This document shows positions 1 through 5,589 of a DNA stretch of 7,217 nucleotides, in pieces. The position numbers were made by a program, and so were the translations under genes. Origin of the DNA: Cytophagales bacterium (GTDB taxonomy: Bacteria > Bacteroidota > Bacteroidia > Cytophagales > Cyclobacteriaceae); assembly GCA_003504855.1 (NCBI GenBank), contig DNZD01000185.1, positions 1 through 7,217 of the forward strand, written 5' to 3'. Below the pieces are notes generated by a model, which saw nothing but the letters and a program-made list of their open reading frames with translations, was not told the origin of the DNA and did not search any database. The stretch's first letter is position 1. Each line of letters starts with the position of its first letter.

Positions 1-470
1 CGGGCAATGGCCACGCGCTGGCGCTGACCACCGGAAAGCTCATTGGGTTTGTGGTGCCAGCGGTCGGCCAGGCTTACGTTCTCCAACGCCGCCATCGCCA
101 TTTCAGTGCGCTCGCTCTTTCCATAGCCTGCATAAATCAAGGGCAGCGCTACGTTCTCCAGCGCCGAAGCCCGTGGCAACAGGTTGAATGTCTGAAACAC
201 AAAGCCAATATCCTTGTTGCGCACATGGGCCAGTTCATTCTCCGTCATTTCGCTCACCAGTTGATTATTGAGCACATAAGTACCCGCTGTGGGCGTATCC
301 AGACAACCTACGATATTCATGAGGGTCGACTTACCAGAACCTGAGGGGCCCATAAAGGCCACATATTCTCCCTTGTCGATGGCGATGGATACGGATTGAA
401 GGGCATTGACAATGTTGTCACCCATCTTATACACCTTGGCAATGTTCTGGGTCTCAATAATTCGGCTCAT
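1..470 (-). CDS. ABC transporter ATP-binding protein, MacB/LolD type (3' end outside window)
   Basis: This is the ATPase subunit of an ABC transporter. It would sit on the cytoplasmic face of the inner membrane and drive a partner permease. The 156 residues visible contain a Walker A motif GPSGSGKST (residues 41-49), the Q-loop in VFQTFNLLP (Gln93), and the signature [12 protein letters not shown] beginning at residue 145. Walker B and the switch His would lie beyond the window edge. The FQTFNLLP Q-loop, the CLDTPTAG segment after Walker A and the LTxxEL-like segment near residue 77 resemble the MacB/LolD/FtsE class, which handles lipoproteins, macrolides or peptides with a FtsX-like permease. 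The substrate cannot be told from this part. The ATG at 468-470 begins the conserved N-terminus ([17 protein letters not shown]). The reading frame is open to the window edge, so this is truncation by the window and not a pseudogene. The gene lies 169 nt downstream of the alpha/beta hydrolase gene, so it may have its own promoter. Confidence 0.93.
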   Translation of the reverse strand, partial: MSRIIETQNIAKVYKMGDNIVNALQSVSIAIDKGEYVAFMGPSGSGKSTLMNIVGCLDTPTAGTYVLNNQLVSEMTENELAHVRNKDIGFVFQTFNLLPRASALENVALPLIYAGYGKSERTEMAMAALENVSLADRWHHKPNELSGGQRQRVAIA

Positions 471-639
471 GGCTCTCTGGTTTCTCCTATCCTTGAACTG
501 TGGAATACAAATAGAGTTTCAAATTTGAGGGAAAATGGCGAAAAAATAACTGCGAACGGCAAAAATCGCCCAATTCCGCTTCCTCGCTCCCAGCACTCAG
601 ACGCCCGAAAGCTGGTCATGTTACGCCAGAACTATGTTT
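471..639. other. Intergenic region between the hydrolase and ABC ATPase genes
   Basis: These 169 nt separate two minus-strand genes and are AT-rich near the ATPase start. No convincing gene is present, nor any hairpin followed by a T-run. A TTTG-containing segment occurs on the minus strand around 505-525, but it does not form the paired TTTG / TAnnTTTG elements expected of a Bacteroidota housekeeping promoter. A promoter for the ATPase gene may lie here, but I cannot place it. Confidence 0.4.
483..488 (-). promoter_or_regulatory. Possible ribosome binding site of the ABC ATPase gene
   Basis: On the minus strand AGGAGA lies 12 nt upstream of the ATG at 468-470. The match to Shine-Dalgarno is good but the spacing is longer than usual. 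Strong Shine-Dalgarno sites are uncommon in Bacteroidota, so this may be chance. Confidence 0.3.
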
Positions 640-1512
640 TTATTGGGGAGCGACGGAATTCCGGATAAAATCAACGGTGGCCGTGATGACGGCTTCGTCT
701 TTGAGCACCCGGTTATGGCCCAGTCCGCGGGTCGTAAATAAGCGGGCCCTCGGATAGGCCTTAATGAGTGTTTCTGCCTGCACCATGAGCACTTCCTCGT
801 CGTCTTCATCCTGAATCACCAACAGGTCAATGGGTCGCGGCAGGCGTTGAATGGCATAAAGTCCGGTGAATTGCTCAAAAGACTTGCCTGTTCGCCGAAT
901 GACATATTGCTTAAACCGTTCAGCCGAAACCCAGCTGCCGTTGATGGCACGCAAGTAGGTCTTCAGGATTTCATCTTCCAGGGAGGGACTCGCGATGTTC
1001 ACCAGACGAGGAACAACAAGTCCATTCATGGCAGCATATAATATGGCAGCTCCACCGAACGAGTGGGTGACAATGCCGGCAGGCGTACCCAATTCTTCTA
1101 CCATTCGTAAAAACACTTGTTCGAATTCCATGATAGACGTCCGGATGCCCTCCGATTTTCCATGCGCGGGTCCATCAAAACCAATCACACGAAACCCGGC
1201 TTGCTGAAAGGATGGTATGAATTTTCTGAACTGTGTAGCGCGACCAGCCCAACCGTGAACTAATAAAACATAAGGCTGATCATCATTACCCCATTGATAG
1301 CACTGAACCTTCTTTCCATTCGCCTGCAGCGCAAACCAGGTTGCAGATTTGGCCATTTCTGTTTCTTTCTCCGGCACGCGATACGTCAGCGGAACATAAA
1401 ACACCAGCCGAAATACCTGTTCAGCCAGCCAGGGCATATAGCGTTCCATCCGCGGGTATGCCCAGCGCATGGCCCTCAACATAAATGGAAGGTTGTTGTT
1501 TCGTTTCTTCAT
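640..1512 (-). CDS. Alpha/beta-fold hydrolase
   Basis: This 290-residue protein has an alpha/beta-hydrolase core of about 230 residues after an N-terminal region rich in aromatic and basic residues (about 1-50), which may pack on the fold or touch the membrane. No cleavable signal peptide is evident, so it is probably cytoplasmic. Core landmarks in order are the oxyanion-loop motif LLVHGWAG (His86-Gly87), the GFDGPAHGKSEG loop (111-122), the nucleophile elbow THSFGG with Ser151, an acidic residue after the late strand in VIQDEDDEE (Asp235 or Asp237/238), and the catalytic His266 in GLGHNRVL. The elbow has Thr where the G-x-S-x-G consensus has its first Gly, an occasional variant. The motif set supports an esterase/lipase-like or related hydrolase; the substrate is unknown. 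The ATG start overlaps the stop of the NRDE gene in an ATGA arrangement, which suggests translational coupling. Confidence 0.88.
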   Translation of the reverse strand: MKKRNNNLPFMLRAMRWAYPRMERYMPWLAEQVFRLVFYVPLTYRVPEKETEMAKSATWFALQANGKKVQCYQWGNDDQPYVLLVHGWAGRATQFRKFIPSFQQAGFRVIGFDGPAHGKSEGIRTSIMEFEQVFLRMVEELGTPAGIVTHSFGGAAILYAAMNGLVVPRLVNIASPSLEDEILKTYLRAINGSWVSAERFKQYVIRRTGKSFEQFTGLYAIQRLPRPIDLLVIQDEDDEEVLMVQAETLIKAYPRARLFTTRGLGHNRVLKDEAVITATVDFIRNSVAPQ

Positions 1513-2276
1513 CGGCCTGATACTGAAAACTCAAAGGTCTTCAGTGAAAAAGTAAAATCGATTGTGTTGTATACCCGCTCCGAAAAGGTTACACGGTTCT
1601 GACGATCCACGAGAATAACCGTTGAGCACCGGGATCCATAGTTGTCGGTCTTGATGAACATGGAGGACAATGCCCGCTCGCGTTCCAATCCTATGCCCGT
1701 CTCCGGAAGTTCGGCGTCAGCGGCGCGGCGGTCATCATACAGGAATTCAAACAATTGTTCGGTGGTGAATGCGTGGCCCAACAGGGTTTCAAATTGCTTT
1801 TTCCCCCTTGTTACTTTGGGCCAGGGTGTGTCCAGCAGCGCGTTGCTGAGACCATGAACACCAGCAGACACCCTATGTACACCGGGTGCATAGTTGGAGA
1901 GATAATACAGCTCATCTACTGTACCGGCCAGCAGGTTAAAGCCATTATAGTGTTTGGCTGTTGCCTCCACCTGATTCAGGTAATCCGCAGCGGAAGTCTG
2001 GCTGGCCAGGTAGTCGGAAACCAATTGACCCCGTGAAGGAGCCTTTGGGTTGATATTTTTTGGATCTCGGTAATTGGTGAGCAGGCTGATGCGGCCGGTG
2101 CGGGTCATGCCAAGCCAGGTGCCTTGTGCTTCAAGGTCGCGGCCGGCAAGGATATCACTGCGATCGTGCCAGTATCCGGCTGGCGCTGTTTTACGTTGAT
2201 AGAATTCATCGCGGTTAGCCGCTACAATCAGTTTGTAGTCTGGATGTGAATCGAGGGAAACAAAAATAAGGCACAT
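1509..2276 (-). CDS. NRDE family protein (TANGO2 homologue)
   Basis: This 255-residue protein belongs to the NRDE family, whose eukaryotic member is TANGO2, linked in published work to haem trafficking and metabolic disease. The function of bacterial members is not settled. The start at 2276 gives MCLIF at the N-terminus, with Cys at position 2 as in TANGO2; this Cys has led to comparison with N-terminal nucleophile hydrolases. An in-frame ATG 9 nt upstream is possible but would bury the Cys. The eponymous Asn-Arg-Asp-Glu sits at residues 21-24. Other shared segments are GTWLGMTRTGRISLLTNYRD, YNGFNLLAG, GLSNALLDTPWPKV near the middle, and STVILVDRQNRVTFSER near the C-terminus. Length is close to full for the family. 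The stop overlaps the hydrolase start by 4 nt, and rnhB ends 63 nt upstream. It has no signal peptide and is likely cytoplasmic. Confidence 0.93.
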   Translation of the reverse strand: MCLIFVSLDSHPDYKLIVAANRDEFYQRKTAPAGYWHDRSDILAGRDLEAQGTWLGMTRTGRISLLTNYRDPKNINPKAPSRGQLVSDYLASQTSAADYLNQVEATAKHYNGFNLLAGTVDELYYLSNYAPGVHRVSAGVHGLSNALLDTPWPKVTRGKKQFETLLGHAFTTEQLFEFLYDDRRAADAELPETGIGLERERALSSMFIKTDNYGSRCSTVILVDRQNRVTFSERVYNTIDFTFSLKTFEFSVSGR

Positions 2277-2282
2277 GAACGA

Positions 2283-2290
2283 CAAAGGTA
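2283..2290 (-). promoter_or_regulatory. Candidate Bacteroidota -7 element upstream of the NRDE gene
   Basis: On the minus strand the octamer TACCTTTG matches the Bacteroidota -7 consensus TAnnTTTG. It ends 6 nt before the ATG at 2274-2276, so a transcript from it would be nearly leaderless. A second imperfect element (TACAATTTG, 2299-2307) lies further upstream. I see no well-spaced -33 TTTG for either. The octamer overlaps the palindrome GTACGTAC (2288-2295). Chance matches are likely in AT-rich sequence. Confidence 0.25.
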
Positions 2291-2308
2291 CGTACGGACA
2301 AATTGTAA

Positions 2309-2338
2309 ACCGTGATACCCATTAATTAGTTTCACGGT
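2309..2338 (-). terminator. Hairpin after rnhB, possible weak terminator or operator
   Basis: Starting 1 nt after the rnhB stop, the minus strand carries ACCGTGA, a 16-nt AT-rich spacer, then its perfect complement TCACGGT, giving a 7-bp stem. It is followed by TTTACAATTTG, which is only a broken T-run. The position fits transcript termination or 3'-end protection of rnhB. The weak T-tract and long loop make intrinsic termination uncertain. Lying about 30 nt upstream of the NRDE start, the dyad could instead be a protein-binding site. Confidence 0.4.
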
Positions 2339-2339
2339 C

Positions 2340-2948
2340 CTACTCCGCGTCAGCGAACAAATCCAACTGTGCAGGCAGTAGTTGAAAACTCTTGCGGTGA
2401 ATGGGTGTGATTCCCTGTCGACGGATTCCATCGCGGTGTTCAGGTGTCGGGTAGCCCATATTCGTTTCCCATCCATAACCGGGATAGGTAATAGCCATAC
2501 GCTGCATCAGTTCGTCGCGATGGGTTTTGGCGAGGATGGAAGCCGCTGCAATCGATTGGTATTTGCCATCGCCTTTGATGATACAGTGATAGGCTGTGTC
2601 ACCATACGGCACAAACCGGTTACCGTCGATCAATAGCAGTTCCGGTCGAATCTTCAGTTGATCCAATGCCCGGTGCATGGCCAGAAACGATGCCTTCAGA
2701 ATATTGATCTCATCTATTTCTGCATGGCTTACTTCGGCTACTGCCCAGGCCAGTGCGTCGCGAAGGATATCGTGTCGCAGCTCAAGTCGTTCATCGGCCG
2801 AAAGTTTTTTCGAGTCGTTGAGCGATTTGTGCCTGTACTTCGGAGGCAGAATGACCGCCGCAGCCACCACAGGACCCGCCAGACAGCCGCGGCCCGCTTC
2901 GTCACAGCCGGCTTCGGTGAGGTGTTTGGTGTATGAGCTCTTGAGCAC
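2340..2948 (-). CDS. rnhB: Ribonuclease HII
   Basis: RNase HII cleaves the RNA strand of RNA-DNA hybrids and nicks 5' of single ribonucleotides embedded in DNA, starting ribonucleotide excision repair in the cytoplasm. With the GTG start the protein is 202 residues, normal for the family. The active-site motif AGCDEAGRG supplies Asp16 and Glu17. LNDSKKLS follows (43-50), then LLLIDGN with Asp108, then [17 protein letters not shown] with the fourth acid Asp127. [11 protein letters not shown] and HRKSF follow near the C-terminus. The last nine residues contain QLDLF (194-198), a consensus sliding-clamp-binding motif. There is no ATG between the upstream in-frame stop and the active site. GTG at 2946-2948 aligns with the usual MLxxxY N-terminus; TTG at 2955-2957 would add three residues. 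The gene is transcribed divergently from the NUDIX gene. Confidence 0.96.
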   Translation of the reverse strand: MLKSSYTKHLTEAGCDEAGRGCLAGPVVAAAVILPPKYRHKSLNDSKKLSADERLELRHDILRDALAWAVAEVSHAEIDEINILKASFLAMHRALDQLKIRPELLLIDGNRFVPYGDTAYHCIIKGDGKYQSIAAASILAKTHRDELMQRMAITYPGYGWETNMGYPTPEHRDGIRRQGITPIHRKSFQLLPAQLDLFADAE

Positions 2949-3031
2949 GGCGTACAAAAATCTGGTCGAGTTTACGTCTTCGGCTGCAAAGTTCCATGAT
3001 TAATGCCTTTTTTTGCAGTTCAACAGAATCC
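2949..3031. promoter_or_regulatory. Divergent intergenic region between rnhB and the NUDIX gene
   Basis: These 83 nt must hold, or overlap, the promoters for both divergent transcription units. The region has a run of seven T followed by G (about 3009-3016) on the plus strand and two TTTG tetramers on the minus strand. I find no pair that fits the Bacteroidota -33/-7 spacing well. The promoter role rests on the gene arrangement and not on a recognised motif. Confidence 0.4.
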
Positions 3032-3586
3032 ATGAACGCCGAACACACCAATCCCTGGACCACCTTGTCATCGCAGGAGAAATATGACAATACCTGGATT
3101 CGTGTCACTGAATTTCAGGTGATCAACCCATCGGGCAAGCCGGGTATTTATGGGAAGGTGCACTTTAAGAACAAAGCCATTGGTATAGTTGCCCTCGATG
3201 ACAGGAACCACACCTGGCTTGTGGGTCAGTTCCGCTATCCCTTGAATGAATGGTCCTGGGAGATACCGGAAGGCGGAGGTCCCTTGGACCAGGACTCCCT
3301 CGCGGCTGCGCAGCGTGAGTTGGCAGAAGAAACCGGACTCACCGCCAAACGATGGACTGAAATCCAGCGCGTACATCTTTCCAATTCTGTCACCGACGAA
3401 GAAGGTTTCATCTTCCTCGCCGAGGACATTTCACAAGGCGTGTCCGCACCCGAAGAAACCGAAGCGGGCATGAAAGTATGGCGATTGCCATTCACAGATG
3501 CATTGGCCATGGTACTCGATGGACGCATTACCGACAGCCTGAGTGTCATTGGTCTTCTTGCCGTTGCCCGACGGATTCAACATTAA
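3032..3586 (+). CDS. NUDIX hydrolase, ADP-ribose pyrophosphatase-like
   Basis: NUDIX enzymes hydrolyse nucleoside diphosphates linked to another moiety. This one resembles the ADP-ribose / nucleotide-sugar pyrophosphatase branch and is likely cytoplasmic. The protein is 184 residues. An N-terminal segment (NPWTTLSSQEKYDNTWIRV) precedes a beta-rich domain with FKNKAIGIVALDD and QFRYPLNEWSWEIPEGG. The NUDIX box runs from Gly81 to Leu103 and ends RELAEETGL, with metal-binding candidates Glu96, Glu99 and Glu100. The first Glu of the consensus GX5EX7REUXEEXGU is Gln87 here. SNSVTDEEGFIFLA (117-130) follows, typical of this branch. The start at 3032 matches the expected N-terminus; an in-frame ATG at 2996 would add 12 unlikely residues. 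The MATE gene begins 16 nt downstream, suggesting one transcript. The exact substrate cannot be read from sequence. Confidence 0.92.
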   Translation: MNAEHTNPWTTLSSQEKYDNTWIRVTEFQVINPSGKPGIYGKVHFKNKAIGIVALDDRNHTWLVGQFRYPLNEWSWEIPEGGGPLDQDSLAAAQRELAEETGLTAKRWTEIQRVHLSNSVTDEEGFIFLAEDISQGVSAPEETEAGMKVWRLPFTDALAMVLDGRITDSLSVIGLLAVARRIQH

Positions 3587-3602
3587 TCCTTAGCCTTACA
3601 CC

Positions 3603-4940
3603 TTGCTCTCCTACCGCACCGACATTTCGCAAAGTTTCAAACTGGCCTACCCGGTTATGCTCAGTCAGCTGGGTCATGTGATGATGGGGGTTGCCGACAA
3701 CGTGATGGTGGGACACATCGGCGCGAAGCAATTGGCGGCTGCCGGTTTGGCCAACGTGGCTTTTAACGTGCTGCTACTCTTTGGCATTGGTGTTTCCTAT
3801 GCCATGACACCGCTTGTGGCTTCTGCCGATGGAGAACAAGACACCCACAAAGTGAACGAAACCCTCCGCCATGGACTGGTGATCAATGTGATAACCGCGT
3901 TGGTGTTGGTGATGCTGGTGATGGGCGCCAAACAACTGCTTTACCATTTAGATCAGCCTGTTGAAGTGATCGTGTTGTCTATCCCCTACCTGGAGATTAT
4001 CACCTTCTCGATCATACCGGTATTGGTGTTTCAAACCTTTCGTCAGTTTTCAGAGGGCTTGTCCAATACATGGATGCCGATGGTGATTGTGTTGAGTTGC
4101 AACGTGGTGAACATCGCGATGAACTACGTGCTGATCAATGGTCATTTCGGTTTTCCGGCGTTGGGATTGAACGGCGCAGGTTGGGCCACGCTGATCTCCA
4201 GGGTGATCATGGGCGGTGCGATCGCCGCATTTATTTATTGGTCGCCGGGATTCAAATCCTATCGACCCGGCTTTCACATCGGTAACTACTCACGCGAATT
4301 GTTCAACAAGATGCTGCACATTGGCATTCCCGCCGGCGCTCAGTTTATTTTTGAAGTGGCCGCTTTTGACTTCTCACTCGTGATGATGGGATGGCTCGGC
4401 ACCCAGGCCCTCGCTGCGCACCAGATTGCGATCAACCTTGCTACCATTAGTTTCATGACCACCTCCGGACTGGCGGCCGCCGCTACCATTCGGGTGAGCA
4501 ATGAGTTGGGCAAAGGCAACCTGCGACAAGCAAGGCAATCCGCTTTTGTGTTGCTCGGAATGGCACTGACATTTATGGCCGTGTGGGGAATCATTTTCCT
4601 GCTCGGCCGCAATCACCTGCCCTTATTATATGTAGATGATATGGATGTCGTGACAATAGCAGCACCGCTGATCGTCATTGCAGGACTCTTTCAACTTTCC
4701 GATGGCACCCAGGTGGTGGTCATCGGCGCATTGCGCGGCTTACAGGATGTGAAGGTTCCGTCTGTACTGATTCTCATCTCCTATTGGGTCATCGGCTTGC
4801 CGTTGGGATACTGGCTTGGCTTTCGCCTGAACCTTGGACCCATTGGTATCTGGACCGGCTTGTTGATTGGACTCACACTCACGGCGAGCGCCATGCTGTG
4901 GAGGTTTCATTCCCTCACCCGCAGGCAACCGGGGAACTAG
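3603..4940 (+). CDS. MATE family efflux transporter, NorM type
   Basis: This is an inner-membrane multidrug or cation exporter driven by Na+ or H+. The 445-residue length and a string of hydrophobic segments fit the 12-helix MATE fold with two homologous halves (about 1-215 and 230-440). Key acidic residues recalled from Vibrio cholerae NorM (Asp36, Glu255, Asp371) have counterparts here: Asp32 in GVADNVMVG, Glu251 in QFIFEVAAF and Asp367 in FQLSDGTQV. All are offset by exactly four, which supports both the family call and the start. GALRGLQDVKVP (375-386) is another family hallmark. The start is TTG at 3603-3605: an in-frame TAG lies at 3591-3593, and the first ATG (codon 19) is inside helix 1. 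No Shine-Dalgarno is visible. The gene follows the NUDIX gene by 16 nt; an 81-nt gap separates it from the thioesterase gene. The transported compounds are unknown. Confidence 0.95.
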   Translation: MLSYRTDISQSFKLAYPVMLSQLGHVMMGVADNVMVGHIGAKQLAAAGLANVAFNVLLLFGIGVSYAMTPLVASADGEQDTHKVNETLRHGLVINVITALVLVMLVMGAKQLLYHLDQPVEVIVLSIPYLEIITFSIIPVLVFQTFRQFSEGLSNTWMPMVIVLSCNVVNIAMNYVLINGHFGFPALGLNGAGWATLISRVIMGGAIAAFIYWSPGFKSYRPGFHIGNYSRELFNKMLHIGIPAGAQFIFEVAAFDFSLVMMGWLGTQALAAHQIAINLATISFMTTSGLAAAATIRVSNELGKGNLRQARQSAFVLLGMALTFMAVWGIIFLLGRNHLPLLYVDDMDVVTIAAPLIVIAGLFQLSDGTQVVVIGALRGLQDVKVPSVLILISYWVIGLPLGYWLGFRLNLGPIGIWTGLLIGLTLTASAMLWRFHSLTRRQPGN

Positions 4941-4959
4941 GGGTATTTTCCTCCGCTCC

Positions 4960-4976
4960 CGGAAACGGCCGTTCCG
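4960..4976 (+). terminator. Weak hairpin downstream of the MATE gene
   Basis: CGGAA and TTCCG form a 5-bp stem around a 7-nt GC-rich loop, 19 nt after the MATE stop. No T-run follows directly (the next T-rich stretch is about 9 nt on), so intrinsic termination is doubtful. The rest of the 81-nt gap shows only a one-mismatch -7-like element (TAACTTTC, 4995-5002) ahead of the thioesterase start. Confidence 0.2.
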
Positions 4977-5021
4977 AATTCTGGTTTTATCGCTTAACTT
5001 TCAAATTCACCATACTGTTTT

Positions 5022-5579
5022 ATGGAACAGCCTGCCCGTCCCGTTCGTCTTTCGCAGACCACCATCACCGAATTGATGGTGCCTTCCTATGCCAACTTCG
5101 GCGGGAAAATTCATGGTGGAATATTATTGTCCTTAATGGATAAAGTAGCCTATGCATGCGCCACCAAACATGCAGGCACCTACTGTGTCACGGTGTCAGT
5201 AGAAAATGTCGAATTCCTTCAGCCGGTTGAAGTAGGCGAGCTGGTTTCGCTGCATGCCTCTGTAAACTATGTAGGTCGTACGTCTCTCGTCGTGGGCATC
5301 AGGGTCGAGTCACTGAATGTGCGCACCAGTGTCGTCAAGCATACAAACTCATCATTTTTCACCATGGTGGCCAAGGGTGACGACGAAAAGCCTGCCGTCG
5401 TGCCGAAACTGATATTGGAAACCCGTGAGGACGTGAAGCGCTTCATCGAAGCCATGCGGGTGCGGGAGGTAAAATCTGCAGTGAAAGACCAGATGGATGA
5501 TGCCCGCTCGAACATCGAAGTTGACCAGGCTTCTGAACTTCTCAAAAATGAACGTTGTGTCTTACAGTACATTCCTTAA
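5022..5579 (+). CDS. Acyl-CoA thioesterase, hotdog fold (YciA/BACH-like)
   Basis: This protein likely hydrolyses acyl-CoA thioesters to free acid and CoA in the cytoplasm, in fatty-acid or branched acyl-CoA turnover. The 185-residue protein has one hotdog domain (about 8-120). Its central-helix signature is NFGGKIHGGILLSLMDKVAY, with Asn25, the His31-Gly-Gly turn and Asp40, the residues used by YciA/BACH-type enzymes. SVENVEFLQPVEVGELV (59-75) is the next conserved strand pair, and the segment around MVAKGDDEKPAVVPKL (115-130) closes the domain as in the family. The roughly 50-residue C-terminal tail is charged and predicted helical, and is of unknown role. Enzymes of this type usually form hexamers of hotdog dimers. 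The ATG at 5022 gives the expected N-terminus. The M24 peptidase gene starts 10 nt after the stop, so the two are probably co-transcribed. Chain-length preference is unknown. Confidence 0.9.
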   Translation: MEQPARPVRLSQTTITELMVPSYANFGGKIHGGILLSLMDKVAYACATKHAGTYCVTVSVENVEFLQPVEVGELVSLHASVNYVGRTSLVVGIRVESLNVRTSVVKHTNSSFFTMVAKGDDEKPAVVPKLILETREDVKRFIEAMRVREVKSAVKDQMDDARSNIEVDQASELLKNERCVLQYIP

Positions 5580-5589
5580 CTCATATTCT

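Noticed and set aside
537..615. Short inverted repeats in the 471-639 gap (GGCGA/TCGCC at 537-541 and 566-570; CCAGC/GCTGG at 590-594 and 611-615)
   Set aside because: Five-bp stems with 24- and 16-nt loops and no T-run; expected by chance and not supportable as a terminator.
396..668. Plus-strand frame across the hydrolase-ATPase gap
   Set aside because: Half of it is antisense to the conserved ATPase N-terminus, it has no domain or signal, and it runs into the hydrolase 3' end.
2277..2285. Upstream ATG for the NRDE gene
   Set aside because: It would place three residues before the MCLIF N-terminus, whose Cys2 is a family hallmark; 2276 is preferred, though the upstream codon cannot be excluded.
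2677..3003. Long open frame antisense to rnhB on the plus strand
   Set aside because: Low-complexity Ala/Ser-rich composition with no recognisable motif, lying across a clearly conserved gene; a shadow of codon bias.
2996..3031. Upstream in-frame ATG for the NUDIX gene
   Set aside because: It would add 12 residues ([12 protein letters not shown]) with no resemblance to the usual N-terminus and would use up part of the short divergent promoter region; ATG 3032 fits the family better.
2902..3108. Minus-strand frame with an ATG near 2998 overlapping the rnhB start, as a sign of a frameshift
   Set aside because: Its protein ends in a shifted reading of the rnhB N-terminus. The rnhB frame is complete from GTG 2948, so no frameshift is needed.
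5497..5589. Upstream in-frame ATG for the M24 peptidase
   Set aside because: It would put 31 residues before a clean signal peptide and overlap the thioesterase gene by 83 nt.
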